Of a stretch of DNA of 64,000 bases, positions 55,870 to 64,000 are shown piece by piece. A program made the position numbers and the translations under genes. The notes under the pieces are model-generated. The model had not been told where the DNA came from. It did not search any database and worked only from the letters and a program-made list of their open reading frames with translations. The first letter of the stretch is position 1; each line of letters opens with the position of its first letter. The stretch comes from Streptomyces sp. NBC_01551 (GTDB lineage: Bacteria > Actinomycetota > Actinomycetes > Streptomycetales > Streptomycetaceae): the NCBI RefSeq assembly GCF_026339935.1, contig NZ_JAPEPX010000001.1, forward strand, positions 2,990,001-3,054,000, written 5' to 3'.

Positions 55870-57483
55870 TCACACCAGCCGGACCGGCTTCTCCGGGCGG
55901 ACTCCGACCTCCGCGAGCCAGCCCCGCAGGGGTTCGGGATCCCCGTCCTCGACGAGGCACAGCACGCGCGGCGCCAGGTCGGAGCGCCGGTCGCCGGAGA
56001 TCAGCAGCACCGGTCCGTCCAGCCAGTCCAGCCCCGGCGCGGCGCCGGCCGAGTCGACGGCCGCGCAGCACACCAGCGCCGTCACGTGGTCGGCCAGCAG
56101 ATCCCGCGCGCTGCGCGGCGCCTGGAGCGGGACCAGCGGCACGGCGTGCGCGTCGGCGGCCTTCCCGGGCCCGCCGGCCCGGTCCTCCCGGGCCAGGTCG
56201 CCGCTGAGCCGCCCGGCCAGCGCCTCGCCGGCCGCGCCCTCGCCGCCCGCGTCGGTCAGATACCCGAGCACCCGCTCCAGCGTCGGCCCCAGCGGGCCCT
56301 CGGCCGGTCCGGGCGGGACGGCGAGCGCGTCGAGGGCGGCATGCAGCCGGGCCGCCTCCGTGCGCCACTTGCGGTCGACGACCTCTTCCGGATACGCCGC
56401 CCAGTCGACCGGGGACCAGTCCGGCCCGGCCTCGGCCGGACCGCCGTGGAACAGCCGCGCGGCGAGCAGCGAGGCCGCCTCGTCGATCACGCCGGGCTGC
56501 TCCAGCAGGTCGCAGGCGGGCCGCTCGCCCAGCCGTGAGGTGAACCCGTCGGCCAGCCGGTCGCGCCGGGACAGCTCGGTCAGCGCCGAGACCACGCCCG
56601 CGTCGAGGCGGGCCGGCCAGCGGCCCATCCGCCAGGCGGGCAGCGCCACCCGGGTCAGCAGCCGGTCCCAGCCCGCGTAGGCCAGTCCGACCTGCTCCTG
56701 GGCCAGGATCCGCAGCCCGTAGTCCACATCCTGTGCACGCGCCGAGGCGGCCGCGGCCACCCCGCGCTCCATCTCGGCGGCGTCCTCCCGGCACAGCCGC
56801 AGCAGCAGCCGCGCCGGCCCGGCGATCCAGCCCATGCCCCGCCGGTTGCCCACGTCCACGGCGGCGTCGAGCCCCCGTACGAAGCCCCGCGCGTCGGCTA
56901 TGTCCGGGTGCGCGGAGGGGCCCGTGCCCGCGACGACCGGGGCGAGCACCGCCCGAAGCTCCGCGACCCGCATCCACCACAGGAACGGGGAGCCGATCAC
57001 CAGCACCGGGGCCGCACCCTGCGCGGTCTCGGGACCGGGGGATATGCCGCCACCCCGGCGCCGGTGCGCCGCGTGCGTACGGTCCTCCAGCCAGCTGTCG
57101 CAGTCCGGGGTCAGGGCTATCGCGGAGGGCGCGGGCACGTCCATCCGGTCGGCGAGATCCCGTACGAGCCGGTAGAGGTCGGGCGCGGCGGTCTCCGACA
57201 GCGGCACCGTCGGCGTCACGGCGGGGCTCGCCCGCAGCACCACGGCGGCGAAGACCCCTCCGACCAGCAGCACCACGGCGGCGACCGCGCACATGACGAG
57301 GGTCACCACGGGCCAGGGCTCACCGAGGAGCCGGCCCGTCATCCGGGCGGCCACGAGCACCACCGCGACGGCGGCGGGCAGCACGAGGACGGCCAGCGCC
57401 CTGCTGCGGACCCGCAGCACGGCGAGGGCCCTGGAGCGCGCGGACGGCGCGCCCACTTCCACGATCGAACCGGTTCCGGACAC
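55870..57483 (-). CDS. membrane protein with M48-like fold, zinc motif lost
   Basis: A 537-aa protein with two N-terminal membrane helices (ALAVLVLPAAVAVVLVAA; VVTLVMCAVAAVVLLVGGVF), followed by a soluble region. The part APDLYRLVRDLADRMDVPAPSAIALTPD, then VLVIGSPFLWWM and AELRAVLAPVVAG, follows the plan of M48 (HtpX-like) metallopeptidases, in which DELRAVLAHELGH is expected; here HExxH is replaced by PVVAG. It would then be a catalytically dead relative. The C-terminal 200 residues are actinomycete-specific. GTG at 57483. It is in tandem with the DMFase-like gene; function unknown. Confidence 0.72.
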   Translation of the reverse strand: MSGTGSIVEVGAPSARSRALAVLRVRSRALAVLVLPAAVAVVLVAARMTGRLLGEPWPVVTLVMCAVAAVVLLVGGVFAAVVLRASPAVTPTVPLSETAAPDLYRLVRDLADRMDVPAPSAIALTPDCDSWLEDRTHAAHRRRGGGISPGPETAQGAAPVLVIGSPFLWWMRVAELRAVLAPVVAGTGPSAHPDIADARGFVRGLDAAVDVGNRRGMGWIAGPARLLLRLCREDAAEMERGVAAAASARAQDVDYGLRILAQEQVGLAYAGWDRLLTRVALPAWRMGRWPARLDAGVVSALTELSRRDRLADGFTSRLGERPACDLLEQPGVIDEAASLLAARLFHGGPAEAGPDWSPVDWAAYPEEVVDRKWRTEAARLHAALDALAVPPGPAEGPLGPTLERVLGYLTDAGGEGAAGEALAGRLSGDLAREDRAGGPGKAADAHAVPLVPLQAPRSARDLLADHVTALVCCAAVDSAGAAPGLDWLDGPVLLISGDRRSDLAPRVLCLVEDGDPEPLRGWLAEVGVRPEKPVRLV

Positions 57484-57782
57484 GGCCGGACCTCACCCCC
57501 TCTGCCCTGCGGCGGTTTCGCTCACTCCCCCACTGTGACACCCGCCACTGACATCGCAATGCCGGTGGGCCATGTGCCGGAATGCTTGCGCCGCACCCTA
57601 GTTGGGGGCGGGGCGGGCGTCAGGCAGACCGGGTGACGATCACCCGATGGAATGGCTTTGGGTAAAGGTGGGTGCGTTCGAACGCGCCCGGATGCAGTCG
57701 TACGCGGGCATGCGCGCGGGCCCGGGCGCATGGTGTGCGCGCCGGGCCCGCGGGGTCCGTCGATCCGCAGTTCAGCGGCGGG
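57484..57782. other. intergenic region before purD stop
   Basis: About 300 bases without a supported gene. It holds the promoter of the leftward M48-like gene near 57530-57600 and the purD terminator candidate at 57715-57752. Confidence 0.5.
57715..57752 (-). terminator. purD terminator candidate
   Basis: An 11-bp G/C-only stem (57715-57725 with 57742-57752) with an imperfect extension, about 30 bases after the purD stop in the leftward direction. Confidence 0.5.
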
Positions 57783-59036
57783 TCAGCGGCCTTCGGCCGC
57801 CTTCGCGGCGATGTCCGTGCGGTGCTGCGAGCCGTCCAGCCGGATCCGGCCGACGGCCTTATACGCCCGCTCGCGGGCCTGCGCCAGATCGGCACCCGTC
57901 GCCGTCACCGACAGCACGCGGCCACCCGCGCTGACGACCGCGTCGCCCTCGTGGCGGGTGCCGGCGTGCAGGACGTACGCCTCGGGCGCGTCCTCGGCGG
58001 CCACCTCGGCCAGGCCCTCGATCGGGTCCCCGGTGCGCGGGGTGTCGGGGTAGTTGTGCGAGGCGATGACCACCGTGACGGCCGCGTCGTCGCGCCAGTT
58101 GAGCGGGGGCTCGGTGTCCAGGGTGCCGTTGGCGGCGTGCAGCAGCACCCGCGCGAGCGGGGTGCGCAGCCGGGCCAGGACGACCTGGGTCTCCGGGTCG
58201 CCGAAGCGGGCGTTGAACTCGATGACGCGGACGCCGCGCGAGGTGATCGCGAGACCGGCGTAGAGCAGGCCGGAGAACGGGGTGCCGCGGCGGCGGAGCT
58301 CGTCCACCGTCGGCTGCAGGACGCTCGCCATGACCTCGTCGACCAGCTTCGGGTCGGCCCAGGGCAGCGGGGAGTAGGCGCCCATTCCGCCCGTGTTGGG
58401 GCCCTCGTCGCCGTCGAGCGCGCGCTTGAAGTCCTGCGCGGGCTGGAGCGGCAGCACGGTGACGCCGTCGGTGATGGCGAAGAGGGAGACCTCGGGACCG
58501 TCGAGGAACTCCTCGATGACGACCCGGTCGCAGGCGAGCGCGTGCGCGCGGGCGGCGGCCAGGTCCTCGGTGACCACGACGCCCTTGCCGGCGGCGAGAC
58601 CGTCGTCCTTGACGACGTACGGGGCGCCGAAGGCGTCGAGGGCCTCGTCCACCTCTTCCGGGGTGGTGCAGACGTAGCTGCGCGCGGTCGGGACCCCGGC
58701 CGCGGCCATCACGTCCTTGGCGAACGCCTTGGAGCCCTCCAATTGCGCCGCCTCGGCGGACGGGCCGAAGGCGGGGATGCCGGCCGCGCGGACGGCGTCG
58801 GCGACGCCCGCGACCAGCGGGGCCTCCGGGCCGACGACGACCAGGCCGACACCGAGTTCGGTGGCGAGACGGGCGACGGCGTCACCGTCGAGGGCGTCGA
58901 CCGGGCGGAGCTCGGCCACCTCGGCGATGCCGGCGTTGCCGGGAGCGCAGTACAGCGCGGAGACGTCGGAGTCGAGGGACAGAGAGCGGCACAGGGCATG
59001 TTCGCGGGCGCCGCCGCCGATGACGAGGACCTTCAC
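57783..59036 (-). CDS. purD: phosphoribosylamine-glycine ligase
   Basis: A 417-aa ATP-grasp GAR synthetase, the second step of purine synthesis. [15 protein letters not shown] at the N-terminus, [22 protein letters not shown] and [12 protein letters not shown] are diagnostic. GTG at 59036 is set by the immediate dinucleotide-binding motif; the ribosome-binding site is poor. It is followed in the same direction from dnaX with a 60-base gap. Confidence 0.97.
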   Translation of the reverse strand: MKVLVIGGGAREHALCRSLSLDSDVSALYCAPGNAGIAEVAELRPVDALDGDAVARLATELGVGLVVVGPEAPLVAGVADAVRAAGIPAFGPSAEAAQLEGSKAFAKDVMAAAGVPTARSYVCTTPEEVDEALDAFGAPYVVKDDGLAAGKGVVVTEDLAAARAHALACDRVVIEEFLDGPEVSLFAITDGVTVLPLQPAQDFKRALDGDEGPNTGGMGAYSPLPWADPKLVDEVMASVLQPTVDELRRRGTPFSGLLYAGLAITSRGVRVIEFNARFGDPETQVVLARLRTPLARVLLHAANGTLDTEPPLNWRDDAAVTVVIASHNYPDTPRTGDPIEGLAEVAAEDAPEAYVLHAGTRHEGDAVVSAGGRVLSVTATGADLAQARERAYKAVGRIRLDGSQHRTDIAAKAAEGR

Positions 59037-59096
59037 GGCATGAAGGGTAGCCCGCGCTGCGGATTCCCTTTCGTGCGGCCACCCAATGAGACGGCC

Positions 59097-61346
59097 CTAC
59101 TCGTTCGTATATTCCTCTACAACCGTGGCCCCGAGCTCCCGCACGATGAGGTCGTGTCCGGTGAGCGCGCTCTCGACCAGATCCGGATCGTCCTCTTCCG
59201 GTACGTCGTCCTCGGGCGCGACCGGCGGCGGTGCCTGCTGTACGGGGGGCTGCTGCGCGGAAGCGGACTGCTGATGCTGCTGCGGCGGCTGGTACGAGGG
59301 CTGCTGCGGGGCGGGTGCCTGCCGGTCCGGGGCCGCGGGGGCCGACTGGGCCGTCGGCGGCGGGTTGTAGGCGGGCGCGGGCGGCGCCGCGTAGGAGCCC
59401 TGGGGCGCGGACTGGGCGCCGCCCCCGCCGCCTGCGCCGACCACGGCGTCGATCTTCCAGTTGACCTGGAACTGCTCCGCCAGGACCGCCTTGAGGACGT
59501 CCTCGCTGCCGCTGCTCGCGAAGTTGTCGCGGGCTCCGACGTTGGGGAAGCCGAGCTGGAGGGTCGTCCCGTCGAAGCCGGTGACCTGGGCGTTCTGGCT
59601 GAGCAGGATCCAGGTGAAGCGACGGCGGTTCTTGACGGCCTCCAGCACGCCGGGCCACATCGCCTGGACCTGGCCCGCGCCGGCGGCCATGCCGGGGGAC
59701 GGCGCGGCGGGGGCAGGCGCCGCGGAGGCGGCGGCCGCCGCCGGCGCGGGAGCGGGGGCCGGGGCGGCGGGGGCACCGCTGCCGGGCGCGGTCGCGCTCG
59801 GCCAGGCACCGGCAGCGGGGCCGGCGGCGGGGCCGGCGGCGGCTGCCGCTCCCGGCCAGGCGCCGGGGGCGCCGGACCCGGGCTTCGCGGCGCCGGGCCA
59901 GGCGCCGGGGGCGGGCGCGGCGGGGGCGACCGGAGCGGGGGCCGAGGCTGCGGGGGCAGCGGCAGGGGCAGAGGCAGCGGCCGGGGCAGGCTGAGCGGGA
60001 GCGGGAGCGGGCACCGGCTCGGGCGCGGCCGGAGCCGACTCCTCCGGCCCCGGACCTCGTACGGCGGCCCGCGCCGCCGCGACACCGCCACCGGGACCGG
60101 CGGGCGCCATGCCGTGCGCCTCGGGCCCCGGCACGTACCCCATGGCGGGCGCGCCGGCGTGCGGCGCGGCCATCCCGGCGGCGGCCATGCCACCGCGCTC
60201 CAGGCGGTCGAGCCGCGCCTGGAAGGACCGCTCGTCGTCGAAGGCGGCGGGCAGCAGCACGCGGGCGCAGATCAGCTCCAGCTGCAGCCGGGGCGAGGTG
60301 GCGCCGCGCATCTCCGTAAGCCCCGTGTTGACCAGGTCGGCGGCGCGGCTCAGCTCGGCGGCCCCGAACACCGAGGCCTGGGCCTGCATCCGCTCCACGA
60401 CATCGGCGGGGGCGTCGATCAGCCCCTTCTCCCCGGCGTCGGGCACGGCGGCCAGGATCACCAGGTCGCGCAGCCGCTCCAGCAGGTCGGCGACGAAGCG
60501 GCGGGGGTCGTTGCCGCCCTCGACGACGCGGTCGACGACCTCGAACGCGGCGGCCCCGTCCCCGGCGGCGAAGGCGTCGATCACCGAATCCAGCAACGAC
60601 CCGTCGGTGTAGCCCAGCAGCGAGGTCGCCATGGCATACGTCACACCCTGGTCGGCGGCGCCGGCGAGCAGCTGGTCCATGACGGACATCGAGTCACGCA
60701 CCGACCCGGCCCCGGCCCGTACGACGAGGGGCAGCACGCCGTCCTCGACGGTCGCCCCCTCGCGCCCGCAGACGTCGCCGAGGTACTCCCGCAGGGTGCC
60801 GGGCGGCACGAGCCGGAAGGGGTAGTGGTGGGTCCGGGACCGGATGGTCCCGATGACCTTCTCCGGCTCCGTCGTCGCGAAGATGAACTTGAGGTGTTCC
60901 GGCGGCTCCTCGACCACCTTCAGCAGGGCGTTGAAGCCCGCCGAGGTGACCATGTGCGCCTCGTCGATGATGTAGATCTTGTACCGGCTGGAGGCGGGCC
61001 CGAAGAAGGCCTTTTCCCGCAGGTCACGGGCATCGTCCACACCACCGTGCGAGGCGGCGTCGATCTCGATGACGTCGATCGATCCAGGGCCGTTGCGGGC
61101 CAGGTCACGGCAGGACTGGCACTCCCCGCAGGGCGTGGGCGTGGGACCTTGCTCACAGTTCAGGCAGCGCGCCAGGATGCGCGCGCTGGTGGTCTTGCCG
61201 CAGCCTCGCGGACCGCTGAACAGGTACGCGTGATTGACCCGGTTGTTCCGCAGGGCCTGCATCAGGGGGACAGTGACATGCTCCTGCCCGATGACCTCGG
61301 CGAACGACTCGGGGCGATAGCGGCGGTACAGCGCAAGGGACGACAC
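59097..61346 (-). CDS. dnaX: DNA polymerase III subunit gamma/tau
   Basis: A 749-aa clamp-loader ATPase. Walker A SGPRGCGKTTSA (near 45), a Cys4 zinc site (CLNCEQGPTPTPCGECQSC), DEAH-type Walker B YIIDEAHMV and the sensor FIFATTEPEKV are intact. Domain III ends near 400; a 170-residue Ala/Pro/Gly-rich linker, a tau-like domain (FTWILLSQNAQVTGFDG) and an acidic C-terminus follow. GTG at 61346 (VSSLALYRRYRPESF) matches the universal N-terminus. No slippery A-rich frameshift site was seen, so only one product is expected. Confidence 0.96.
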   Translation of the reverse strand: MSSLALYRRYRPESFAEVIGQEHVTVPLMQALRNNRVNHAYLFSGPRGCGKTTSARILARCLNCEQGPTPTPCGECQSCRDLARNGPGSIDVIEIDAASHGGVDDARDLREKAFFGPASSRYKIYIIDEAHMVTSAGFNALLKVVEEPPEHLKFIFATTEPEKVIGTIRSRTHHYPFRLVPPGTLREYLGDVCGREGATVEDGVLPLVVRAGAGSVRDSMSVMDQLLAGAADQGVTYAMATSLLGYTDGSLLDSVIDAFAAGDGAAAFEVVDRVVEGGNDPRRFVADLLERLRDLVILAAVPDAGEKGLIDAPADVVERMQAQASVFGAAELSRAADLVNTGLTEMRGATSPRLQLELICARVLLPAAFDDERSFQARLDRLERGGMAAAGMAAPHAGAPAMGYVPGPEAHGMAPAGPGGGVAAARAAVRGPGPEESAPAAPEPVPAPAPAQPAPAAASAPAAAPAASAPAPVAPAAPAPGAWPGAAKPGSGAPGAWPGAAAAAGPAAGPAAGAWPSATAPGSGAPAAPAPAPAPAAAAASAAPAPAAPSPGMAAGAGQVQAMWPGVLEAVKNRRRFTWILLSQNAQVTGFDGTTLQLGFPNVGARDNFASSGSEDVLKAVLAEQFQVNWKIDAVVGAGGGGGAQSAPQGSYAAPPAPAYNPPPTAQSAPAAPDRQAPAPQQPSYQPPQQHQQSASAQQPPVQQAPPPVAPEDDVPEEDDPDLVESALTGHDLIVRELGATVVEEYTNE

Positions 61347-61451
61347 GTCTACGAGGTTATCCGGGCCCACCGACAACAGCGGCCCGCCGACCCCGCGGGA
61401 TCCCCTCGGGACCCACCTCGGACCGACCCGGGAACCGCCCCGGAACGCAAA

Positions 61452-61541
61452 GCGCCCCCCACGCACCCGCCAGAGCCCACTTACCCTTGCTGCCTTCCGG
61501 CCCTGGGGGAGTTGGGTGAGATAGCGCCACGTGAGGGGCTG
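61452..61541 (-). ncRNA. ffs: signal recognition particle RNA (4.5S)
   Basis: The minus strand contains the SRP Alu-less helix 8 motif GGCCGGAAGGCAGCA, whose GGAA tetraloop and internal-loop bases bind Ffh. Flanking arms pair as expected: GCCCCUCACG near 61531-61540 with CGUGGGGGGC near 61454-61463, and CACCCA with UGGGC internally. The ends are approximate. Location just upstream of dnaX is the usual one in actinomycetes. Confidence 0.88.
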
Positions 61542-61651
61542 GGCCCCACCCTAGCGGATGAAAGCCCCCGGAATCGAGCCGGGCCTCCCCGGGATCCCCC
61601 GCCGACGATCACGTTCGCGAGCACCCCTCAACGTCTTGTATTGTTTGCGGC

Positions 61652-61739
61652 GGAGGATTCGCCTAGTGGCCTAGGGCGCACGCTTGGAAAGCGTGTTGGG
61701 GGCAACCCCTCACGAGTTCGAATCTCGTATCCTCCGCCA
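61652..61739 (+). tRNA. tRNA-Ser (GGA)
   Basis: A class II tRNA (61652-61736) with a long variable arm (UUGGGGGCAACCCCUC part), anticodon loop UUGGAAA, acceptor GGAGGAU/AUCCUCC, discriminator G, and an encoded CCA (61737-61739). Confidence 0.95.
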
Positions 61740-61758
61740 GTGCCTCACCGGGCACGTT

Positions 61759-61796
61759 GTAGAAGGGCCCCGCTGCTTGCAGCGGGGCCCTTCTAC
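61759..61796. terminator. terminator tRNA-Ser / ECF41
   Basis: A perfect 18-bp inverted repeat (61759-61776 with 61779-61796) with two central bases, between tRNA-Ser and the convergent sigma gene. Confidence 0.85.
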
Positions 61797-61811
61797 GTTC
61801 TCCGGCCCGGG

Positions 61812-62690
61812 TCAAGGGGCCAGGCCCTGGAGCTTGTCCGGGTTGACCTGGATGCGGAGGTTGAGCATCCGGCCGTCTTCGAGGTCGAAGGTCACGGCGC
61901 CGACCGGTCGGCCCGCCAAGCGGTACACGAGGCCGAGTTCGCCGTTGATGACGGCCGGGGTGACGGTGGCGGTGGCCGCGTCGAACTTCGCCACGACGCC
62001 CAGCAGCCAGCGGGCCACGTTGTTCTGACCGTGGACGGGCTTGCGGGCGGCGCTGACCTTGCCGCCGCCGTCGGACCAGACGGTGACCTCGGGGGCGAGC
62101 AGTTCCATGACGGCGTTCAGGTCCCCGCCCGCGCAGGCGCTCATGAACCGGGCGGTGATCTCCTCGCGCCGTTCGCGGTCGGTGTCGAAGCGGGGGCGGC
62201 GGGCCTGGACGTGGTTGCGGGCGCGGTGGGCGATCTGCCGGACCGAGGCCTCGGAGCGGTCGAGGGCGTCGGCGATCTCGGCGTGGGAGTAGCCGAAGAC
62301 CTCGCGCAGGACGAAGACGGCGCGTTCCAGGGGGGTCAGGGTTTCCAGGACGACCAGCATGGCGGTCGAGACGCTTTCTGCCAGTTCTCTTTCCTCCGCG
62401 ATGTCGGGTGAGGTCAGCAGGGGCTCGGGCAGCCACGGACCGACGTACTCCTCGCGCGTGGCCCGGGCGGAGGTGAGGCGGTTCAGGGACAGGTTCGTCA
62501 CGGTGCGCACGAGGTAGGCCCGGGGGTTGCGGACCTCGGAGCGGTCCGCCTTGTGCCAGGCCAGCCAGGCGTCCTGGACGATGTCCTCGGCGTCGGTGAC
62601 CGTGCCCAGCATCCGGTAGGCGGTGGCGAACAGGAGCCGGCGGTGCTCCGTGAAGGGGTCGTCCTGCGCTGCGGACTCGCTCGTGATCAT
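61812..62690 (-). CDS. ECF41-type sigma factor with SnoaL-like C-domain
   Basis: A 292-aa sigma factor. Region 2 is HRRLLFATAYRMLGTVTDAEDIVQDAWLAW (ends only needed), and region 4 LTPLERAVFVLREVFGYSHAEIADALDRSEASVRQIAHRAR in two parts. The C-terminal 110 residues are the SnoaL/NTF2-like domain that replaces an anti-sigma factor in this group; the ECF41 marks WLPEPLL, SDGGGKVSAARKPVHG and the final NPDKL are all present. ATG at 62690 overlaps the stop of the small upstream ORF (ATGA). The usual ECF41 partner (a carboxymuconolactone decarboxylase or oxidoreductase gene) is not adjacent. Confidence 0.92.
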   Translation of the reverse strand: MITSESAAQDDPFTEHRRLLFATAYRMLGTVTDAEDIVQDAWLAWHKADRSEVRNPRAYLVRTVTNLSLNRLTSARATREEYVGPWLPEPLLTSPDIAEERELAESVSTAMLVVLETLTPLERAVFVLREVFGYSHAEIADALDRSEASVRQIAHRARNHVQARRPRFDTDRERREEITARFMSACAGGDLNAVMELLAPEVTVWSDGGGKVSAARKPVHGQNNVARWLLGVVAKFDAATATVTPAVINGELGLVYRLAGRPVGAVTFDLEDGRMLNLRIQVNPDKLQGLAP

Positions 62691-62827
62691 CGACGTATCG
62701 TCTCCAGGGGTTGAGGGGCGGGCAAGGCTCCCCCGCCACCACGGGCAGGGTGCGCGGCGCACGGCATGCCGGTATACGGCATGCCGGTGTACCCGGCTTC
62801 CGGGACTGCGGCGTGGTGCTCGCTCAT
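62687..62827 (-). CDS. 46-aa leader ORF coupled to ECF41 gene
   Basis: A short gene with ATG at 62827 and AGGGAG seven bases upstream; its TGA overlaps the sigma gene ATG. The product is MSEHHAAVPEAGYTGMPYTG followed by MPCAAHPARGGGG and a Pro-rich end; YTGMP is repeated, encoded by a 15-bp direct repeat with CGGCATGCCGGT cores (62762-62792). No known family. The start signals and overlap favour translation, either as a coupling leader or a functional peptide. Confidence 0.5.
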   Translation of the reverse strand: MSEHHAAVPEAGYTGMPYTGMPCAAHPARGGGGALPAPQPLETIRR

Positions 62828-63040
62828 GACTTCGCTCCCTTGACCGGCGACGACCGGCGACGACCGGCCGCCGGTGCGCGACACCGCCGGCTCGCGGTGT
62901 CGTCCACGGGACAATCGGGCAGCCCGGGACGTGACATCCCGGCCCGGTCGGACCCGATCCGACCCCTTGCCACGCGCCGCGCGGCTCCAGTTGAATGCCC
63001 CGACACCCGGGTGATCCGTACGTCTGAGGGGGAAACGACG

Positions 63041-63742
63041 ATGTCCACGGGAGCCGGTTTACCGCCGATGCCGCCCCAGCCGCCGGCGGGCCCGCCGGCG
63101 GCGCCCGCGCCCCCGGCCAGGGGGCGCAGCGCGGAGACGGCGGCCCTCGTCACCGCCGCGACCGGCGTCGTCGGGCTGCTGCTCGGCTTCTTCGGGATCC
63201 CGTCGTTCGTCGCGCCTCCCACCGCGCCCAGCGCGACCAGGACGGTCACCGCGACGGCCACGGCCACGGCCACGGTCACCGCCACCGTGACCGCCGCCCC
63301 GGCGAGCGGCGGCGCCCCGAGCCCCGGCGCCGGCGCCAGTCCCGGGGCCGGCCCCGGCGCCGGCGCCACCGCCAATGAGGTGCCGCTCGGGGACCTCCGG
63401 CCCTACCTGGGCGCCATGGAGCCCGGTTCCGTCGTGATGGGCGGCAAGCGGTTCGACAACGCGCTGCACACGACCTGCCACGACGCCCAATACAGCATCA
63501 ACGAGCGCTACAAGCGCCTCACGGTCACCGTCGGCCTGGACGACGACGCGGTGGCGCACAAGCCGTCCGTGGTCTTCACGGGCGACGGCAAGGGCCTCAA
63601 GACCGTGGCCGCCGAGATCAACCGGCCCCGGGAAGTGACGATCGACGTCACCGGGGTGGCGATCCTGCGGATCTCGATGGAGGGCGTCAACTGCCTCGAC
63701 GGCCACGTCTCGCTCGGCGATCCCGTCCTGCACCGCGACTAG
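63041..63742 (+). CDS. membrane-anchored NPCBM-like domain protein
   Basis: A 233-aa protein. A Pro/Ala-rich N-terminus of about 30 residues, one membrane helix (TAALVTAATGVVGLLLGFFG, about 33-55), a Thr/Val/Ala-repeat and Pro/Gly/Ala linker, and a C-terminal domain of about 115 residues (YLGAMEPGSVVMGGKRFDNAL, ERYKRLTVTVGLDDDA, GVAILRISMEGVNC) that resembles the NPCBM carbohydrate-binding fold. Two Cys (in HTTCHDAQY and GVNCLDG) may form a disulfide. ATG at 63041 with GAGGGGG upstream. It is divergent from the ECF41 unit; a functional link is possible but unproven. Confidence 0.75.
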   Translation: MSTGAGLPPMPPQPPAGPPAAPAPPARGRSAETAALVTAATGVVGLLLGFFGIPSFVAPPTAPSATRTVTATATATATVTATVTAAPASGGAPSPGAGASPGAGPGAGATANEVPLGDLRPYLGAMEPGSVVMGGKRFDNALHTTCHDAQYSINERYKRLTVTVGLDDDAVAHKPSVVFTGDGKGLKTVAAEINRPREVTIDVTGVAILRISMEGVNCLDGHVSLGDPVLHRD

Positions 63743-63792
63743 CGGCAACCGGCGCGGGGAGGTCCGCGGAAGGCGACCGCTAGGCTGCGCGC

Positions 63793-64000
63793 GTGCCCTC
63801 GTACTCGATCGGGCAGGCCGCGGGCCTGCTGGGCGTGAGCCCCGAAACCGTCCGCCGCTGGGCCGATGCCGGGCGGCTGCCCGCACGGCGCGTCGCCGAC
63901 GGGGCCCGGGCCGTGGACGGCGTGGCCCTCGCCGCCTTCGCCAAGGAGCGCGCGGCGGGGCTGCACCCGGTCCCGGACACCGCCGCCGCCACCTCGGTAC
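63793..64000 (+). CDS. MerR-like HTH (TOBE-type) regulator, partial
   Basis: The first 69 residues of a gene cut by the window end. YSIGQAAGLLGVSPETVRRW and ADAGRLPARRVADGARAVDG form an excisionase/MerR-type winged helix. In Streptomyces this N-terminus belongs to molybdate-responsive proteins with a C-terminal TOBE domain, but that part is not in the window. GTG at 63793 is used; no clear ribosome-binding site, which suggests leaderless or close transcription start (TAGGCT at 63781-63786 fits a -10 box). Confidence 0.7.
   Translation, partial: MPSYSIGQAAGLLGVSPETVRRWADAGRLPARRVADGARAVDGVALAAFAKERAAGLHPVPDTAAATSV

Noticed and set aside
59097..61346. Programmed frameshift in dnaX producing a gamma form
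   Set aside because: No A-rich slippery heptamer was found in this GC-rich gene.
57672..62411. Plus-strand open frame of 1579 codons opposite purD and dnaX
   Set aside because: Opposite two certain genes, the SRP RNA and a tRNA; composition is that of a complementary-strand shadow.

Overview
The window is chromosomal DNA from a high-GC actinomycete, almost certainly a Streptomyces. The evidence is very GC-rich codon third positions, many GTG starts, bldC, an Lsr2 paralogue, an Leu/Val dehydrogenase of the Streptomyces Vdh type, AfsR/SARP-type and NsdA-like regulators, SpoIIE-type phosphatases, and a gene order that, from memory, follows the S. coelicolor SCO4121 to SCO4067 interval in reverse numbering. 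No rRNA operon, prophage, transposase or CRISPR array was seen. This is core-chromosome material with a few regulator-rich patches.

Layout. 1-16 kb is regulatory: an MFS exporter with palindromes at its promoter, a PAS/SpoIIE/RsbW-like phosphatase, a type II NADH dehydrogenase, a TetR regulator, a sigma-like protein that continues through a zinc-finger, a membrane span and an NPCBM domain, a 1078-aa SARP regulator, an asparagine-synthase-like protein with a changed nucleotide-binding loop, and a TPR sporulation-type regulator. 16-23 kb holds lhgO, trmB, a PrsW-type membrane protease with a TTA codon, an M23 peptidase and a second SpoIIE phosphatase, ending with initiator tRNA. 23-30.6 kb has tRNA-Lys, an RGG-tailed DEAD-box helicase, a paired fluoride-channel operon, a tRNA-Glu/Asp/Phe cluster, and a DsbA-CcdA thiol-redox pair. 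30.6-38.4 kb has HrpA, tRNA-Asp, a 51-aa CxxC protein, bldC and vdh.

38.6-61.5 kb carries most of the de novo purine pathway in separate units (purF-purM, purS-purQ-purL, purC, purD), interspersed with a Tat-exported sulfatase, lsrL, three tRNA-Gly genes, and an ABC exporter plus two-component operon preceded by a perfect palindrome. dnaX and the SRP RNA gene follow. The end has tRNA-Ser, an ECF41-type sigma factor coupled to a small leader ORF, an NPCBM-like exported protein, and the start of a MerR-like HTH/TOBE gene that runs off the window.

The most interesting signal is the tRNA-Gly(UCC) gene at 49042-49113. It has lost G18 in the D-loop and the normal TTC sequence and closing pair of the T-arm, while its acceptor and anticodon arms are perfect. 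This pattern recalls the non-proteinogenic glycyl-tRNAs that feed peptidoglycan bridge synthesis in staphylococci, and Streptomyces peptidoglycan has a glycine bridge. Second-rank signals are the membrane-spanning sigma factor, a protease-like protein with its zinc motif erased, the altered asparagine-synthase loop, and a 46-bp repeat pair upstream of the SARP gene.

All calls come from reading the sequence and recalled family knowledge; no database search was run.
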